In this document: in pieces, positions 6,150 to 8,264 of the stretch
Layout of the letters: every line of letters begins with the position of its first letter
How positions within the stretch are numbered: position 1 is the stretch's first letter
Assembly: GCA_946481585.1 (NCBI GenBank)
Contig: CAMLOF010000130.1
Span: 1 to 8,264 of the forward strand
Direction: 5' to 3'
Length of the DNA stretch: 8,264 nucleotides
Source: an uncultured Macromonas sp.
GTDB taxonomy: Bacteria > Pseudomonadota > Gammaproteobacteria > Burkholderiales > Burkholderiaceae
The notes under the pieces: generated by a model
The model's database searches: none
What the model saw: the letters and a program-made list of their open reading frames with translations, nothing else
What the model was told of the DNA's origin: nothing
Made by a program: the position numbers and the translations under genes

Positions 6150-6791
6150 ATGAACACCGCGGATGCACAACGCATCCTCGAAACCGCTCTCATTTGTGCG
6201 CAGGAACCTTTGTCCCTGCGCGACATGTCGGTGCTGTTCGAGGGTGCCGTCTCCCACGACACCCTGCGTCTCATGCTGGGGGATTTGCAGCGGTCCTGGT
6301 CCAACAAAGGCGTTGAGCTTGTTTGCGTGGCAAACGGGTGGCGCTTCCAGAGCCGACCCGAGATGCGGCCGTTCCTTGACCGGCTGCACCCTGAAAAGCC
6401 GCCCAAGTACAGTCGGGCCGTCATGGAGACTCTCGCCATCATCGCCTACCGTCAGCCGGTGACGCGTGGCGACATGGAAGACATTCGTGGCGTTACCATC
6501 AACTCCGCCATCCTCAAGCAGTTGGAAGACCGCGGCTGGGTGGAGGTGATCGGTCACCGCGAGACGGTAGGGCGCCCAGCCTTGTATGCCACCACGCGCC
6601 AGTTCCTTGATGATCTGGGCCTTCCGTCCCTGGATGCGCTGCCGCCGCTGGAAGCCGGGGAGTTGCCGCAAGACATGCTGAGCGATCTGGATTTCGGTCA
6701 GCCAGAAGCCGTGACCGAAACAGAGACCGAGCCGACGGCGCAAGCCGGGCACAACCTTCAAGAAGCAGAACATGAACCACCCACCGCGTGA
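6150..6791 (+). CDS. scpB: Segregation and condensation protein ScpB
   Basis: A 213-residue kleisin-associated protein of the SMC-ScpAB condensin complex, which compacts and segregates the chromosome in the cytoplasm. It has two winged-helix domains: about 5-75 ([21 protein letters not shown]) and about 85-155, containing the family signature [29 protein letters not shown] and then GRPALYATT. It ends in an acidic, low-complexity tail of about 35 residues. The frame opens at GTG 6096, but ATG 6150 is chosen because homology begins at [10 protein letters not shown] and the extra 18 residues fall over the palindromes. The ribosome site is imperfect: AGGA lies only two bases from the ATG. Its 3' end overlaps rluB by 20 bp, so translational coupling is likely. 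scpA is not adjacent and must lie elsewhere. Confidence 0.93.
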   Translation: MNTADAQRILETALICAQEPLSLRDMSVLFEGAVSHDTLRLMLGDLQRSWSNKGVELVCVANGWRFQSRPEMRPFLDRLHPEKPPKYSRAVMETLAIIAYRQPVTRGDMEDIRGVTINSAILKQLEDRGWVEVIGHRETVGRPALYATTRQFLDDLGLPSLDALPPLEAGELPQDMLSDLDFGQPEAVTETETEPTAQAGHNLQEAEHEPPTA

Positions 6792-7938
6792 TCCCCACCC
6801 TGACCAAGGCGCGCCCGAGCCCGAGTTGTTCGAGGAAGTTGTCTCCGGAGCGTTTGACGCCGAGCAGGAGGCAACTGAGCCCGCAGTCGGCAAGCGCGTG
6901 CTGCAGCCACAGGTGGACACGCCCAAGCTGCACAAGGTGTTGGCGCAGGCGGGTCTGGGCTCGCGCCTGGAAATGGAACAGATGATTCTGGAGGGGCGTA
7001 TCTCCGTCAACGGCGAGCCCGCTCACATTGGGCAGCGCATCCAGTACGGCGACTCGGTAAAGATCAACGGCAAGCCCATTCGCGTGCGCATTGCCCCGCC
7101 GCCGCCCCGGGTGTTGGCCTACCACAAGCCTGCTGGTGAGGTGGTGACCCACGACGATCCTCAGAACCGCCCCACGGTATTCCGTCGTTTGCCCAAGCTG
7201 CACACCGGCAAGTGGCAGTCGGTCGGGCGGCTGGACTTGAACACCGAAGGCTTGCTGTTGTTCACCAACTCTGGCGAACTGGCCAACAAGCTGATGCACC
7301 CGCGCTTCGGCCTGCAGCGCGAGTATGCGGTCCGCGTCCTCGGCGCCTTGAGCAACGAGGAAAAACAGCGCCTGCTCGACGGCGTGCAATTGGACGATGG
7401 TCTGGCCCAGTTTCAATCGATTGAGGATGGCGGCGGCGATGGCGCCAACTGCTGGTACCGCGTGACGATTGCCGAGGGGCGTAACCGCGAGGTCCGGCGC
7501 ATGTTTGAGGCAGTCGGGCACGCAGTCAGCCGTTTGATTCGTATTCGTTACGGTGCCGTGGTGTTGCCGCGCGGCTTGCGCCGTGGTGTATGGCTTGAGC
7601 TGGATCACCGCGACATCGAGCGGCTGACCCAAGCGGCAGGCATGGAGCGCCAGGCGCAGACGCAAGGGCCCAAGCAGACGCAACCGCCTCGGCGCAGCCG
7701 TGGCAAGGGGCCGCGCCCCAGCGCGCCCAAGCTGGTGGATGGGCCTGCCTTGCCCCAGGGTGCTGGCAAGAAGCGTTTTACACCCCGTGGCGCAGCCAAC
7801 GGCGAGGGGGGGCAGCCTGACCCCATGAAGACAAGCTATGGCTACATCGGGGCTGAGGCCCGTCCCCGCCCGTCCGGTGGGCCTGGCGGGCGTCCGGGGC
7901 AGGGTGGGCAGCGCAGGCGCCAGGGTGGCGGGCGCTGA
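6772..7938 (+). CDS. rluB: 23S rRNA pseudouridine synthase RluB (RsuA family) with basic C-terminal tail
   Basis: A 388-residue RsuA/RluB/E/F-family enzyme, well above the 291 of E. coli RluB, which forms pseudouridine 2605 of 23S rRNA. The layout is: an acidic N-terminal extension (1-50), an S4 RNA-binding domain (about 51-98, [13 protein letters not shown]), and the synthase domain (about 113-285). The latter holds [14 protein letters not shown], catalytic [13 protein letters not shown] with Asp155, and [16 protein letters not shown] (235-250). A low-complexity tail rich in Arg, Gly, Pro and Gln runs from about 290 to 388 and ends in [15 protein letters not shown]. Extended basic tails are common in betaproteobacterial RluB and probably aid binding to pre-ribosomes; that role is inference. 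The ATG at 6772 lies inside the scpB end, 20 bp overlap, with AAGAAG just upstream. RluE or RluF are less likely given the S4 domain and motif set. Confidence 0.92.
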   Translation: MNHPPRDPHPDQGAPEPELFEEVVSGAFDAEQEATEPAVGKRVLQPQVDTPKLHKVLAQAGLGSRLEMEQMILEGRISVNGEPAHIGQRIQYGDSVKINGKPIRVRIAPPPPRVLAYHKPAGEVVTHDDPQNRPTVFRRLPKLHTGKWQSVGRLDLNTEGLLLFTNSGELANKLMHPRFGLQREYAVRVLGALSNEEKQRLLDGVQLDDGLAQFQSIEDGGGDGANCWYRVTIAEGRNREVRRMFEAVGHAVSRLIRIRYGAVVLPRGLRRGVWLELDHRDIERLTQAAGMERQAQTQGPKQTQPPRRSRGKGPRPSAPKLVDGPALPQGAGKKRFTPRGAANGEGGQPDPMKTSYGYIGAEARPRPSGGPGGRPGQGGQRRRQGGGR

Positions 7939-7945
7939 GCCCGCT
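7927..7945 (+). terminator. Hairpin over the rluB stop codon, weak terminator candidate
   Basis: GCGGGC (7928-7933) pairs perfectly with GCCCGC (7939-7944) around a five-base loop that contains the TGA stop; a G-T wobble could add a seventh pair. The stem is very stable, but only two T follow before GGGT, so termination would be weak or Rho-assisted. It separates the rluD-scpB-rluB unit from the ndk promoter region. Confidence 0.4.
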
Positions 7946-7963
7946 TGGGTCACATCAAACTGT

Positions 7964-7969
7964 TAGAAT
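7964..7969 (+). promoter_or_regulatory. Candidate -10 box of the ndk promoter
   Basis: TAGAAT, one base from the consensus, lies in the 79-bp rluB-ndk gap. Initiation near 7976 would give a leader of about 40 bases. The -35 position is unclear: TTGGGT at 7945-7950 is only 13 bp away, and the sequence at 17 bp is poor. The gap is the AT-richest stretch nearby, which supports a separate ndk promoter. Confidence 0.45.
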
Positions 7970-8006
7970 CAAAGGCTTTGCTGACTTTGTCTTTCCAACA
8001 AATCCC

Positions 8007-8011
8007 AAGGT
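8007..8011 (+). promoter_or_regulatory. Ribosome binding site of ndk
   Basis: AAGGT lies six bases before the ATG at 8018. It is the strongest plus-strand Shine-Dalgarno site in the window, in keeping with high expression of ndk. Confidence 0.7.
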
Positions 8012-8017
8012 AATACC

Positions 8018-8264
8018 ATGGCTATCGAACGCACCCTCTCTATCATCAAGCCCGACGCCGTCGCCAAGAACGTCATCGGCCAGATCTACTCCCGTTTCGA
8101 GGCCGCTGGCCTGAAAGTCATCGCTGCCAAGATGGCTCACCTGTCCCGTGGCGAAGCCGAGCAGTTCTACGCCGTGCACAAAGAGCGTCCCTTCTTCAAG
8201 GACCTGGTTGACTTCATGATCTCCGGCCCTGTGATGATCCAGGTGCTGGAAGGCGAAGGCGCCA
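8018..8264 (+). CDS. ndk: Nucleoside diphosphate kinase, N-terminal part
   Basis: The first 82 residues of a family usually about 141 long; the gene runs off the window end. Ndk transfers the gamma phosphate of ATP to nucleoside diphosphates through a phosphohistidine and balances NTP and dNTP pools in the cytoplasm. The start [15 protein letters not shown] is the family N-terminus, with nucleotide-phosphate-binding Lys11. [11 protein letters not shown] holds Tyr51 and Phe59 of the nucleotide site, and [17 protein letters not shown] continues the fold. The catalytic His (about residue 117) is beyond the window, so activity cannot be confirmed here. Codon choice is strongly biased to C-ending codons (GTC, ATC, CTG), more than in neighbouring genes, consistent with high expression. 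It has its own candidate promoter and a strong ribosome site. Confidence 0.96.
   Translation, partial: MAIERTLSIIKPDAVAKNVIGQIYSRFEAAGLKVIAAKMAHLSRGEAEQFYAVHKERPFFKDLVDFMISGPVMIQVLEGEGA

Noticed and set aside
6514..7953. A 479-codon open frame on the minus strand opposite scpB and rluB
   Set aside because: It lies wholly antisense to two well-supported genes, its translation has no recognisable motif and is dominated by Leu, Arg, Ala, Gly and His as expected from reading GC-rich genes backwards.

Overview
The window looks like a chromosomal core-genome segment of a GC-rich betaproteobacterium, most likely Burkholderiales and probably Comamonadaceae. This is inferred from gene content and order (the end of a 2-oxoglutarate dehydrogenase-type lpdA followed by zapE; bamD back to back with rluD; scpB-rluB-ndk) and from protein character. 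No database search was possible. I see no mobile element, CRISPR array, tRNA, rRNA or phage gene.

Layout. 1-1312 (+): the 3' end of dihydrolipoamide dehydrogenase, then the cell-division ATPase gene zapE after 4 bases. 1324-2088 (-): a PP2C-type protein phosphatase gene converging on zapE. 2152-4191 (+): a YoaA-type iron-sulfur DNA helicase, divergent from the phosphatase; its 3' end overlaps bamD. 4157-4978 (-): the outer-membrane assembly lipoprotein gene bamD. 5013-6056 (+): the 23S rRNA pseudouridine synthase gene rluD, divergent from bamD. 6150-7938 (+): scpB (chromosome segregation) overlapping rluB (23S rRNA pseudouridine synthase). 8018-end (+): the start of ndk (nucleoside diphosphate kinase).

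The genes serve basic growth functions: central metabolism, division, repair, outer-membrane biogenesis, ribosome maturation, chromosome condensation and nucleotide balance. They do not form one pathway. Packing is very tight: the strand switches four times, convergent ends lie 11 bp apart (zapE/phosphatase) or overlap by 35 bp (yoaA/bamD), and no intergenic stretch exceeds about 95 bp. Transcription termination and opposing-strand traffic are therefore the main open questions.

I found no candidate for an undescribed system. The things worth a second look are small: a strong hairpin just inside zapE, palindromes ahead of scpB, overlapping divergent promoter elements ahead of yoaA, a perfect inverted repeat inside yoaA, the long convergent overlap, and the extended basic tail of RluB.
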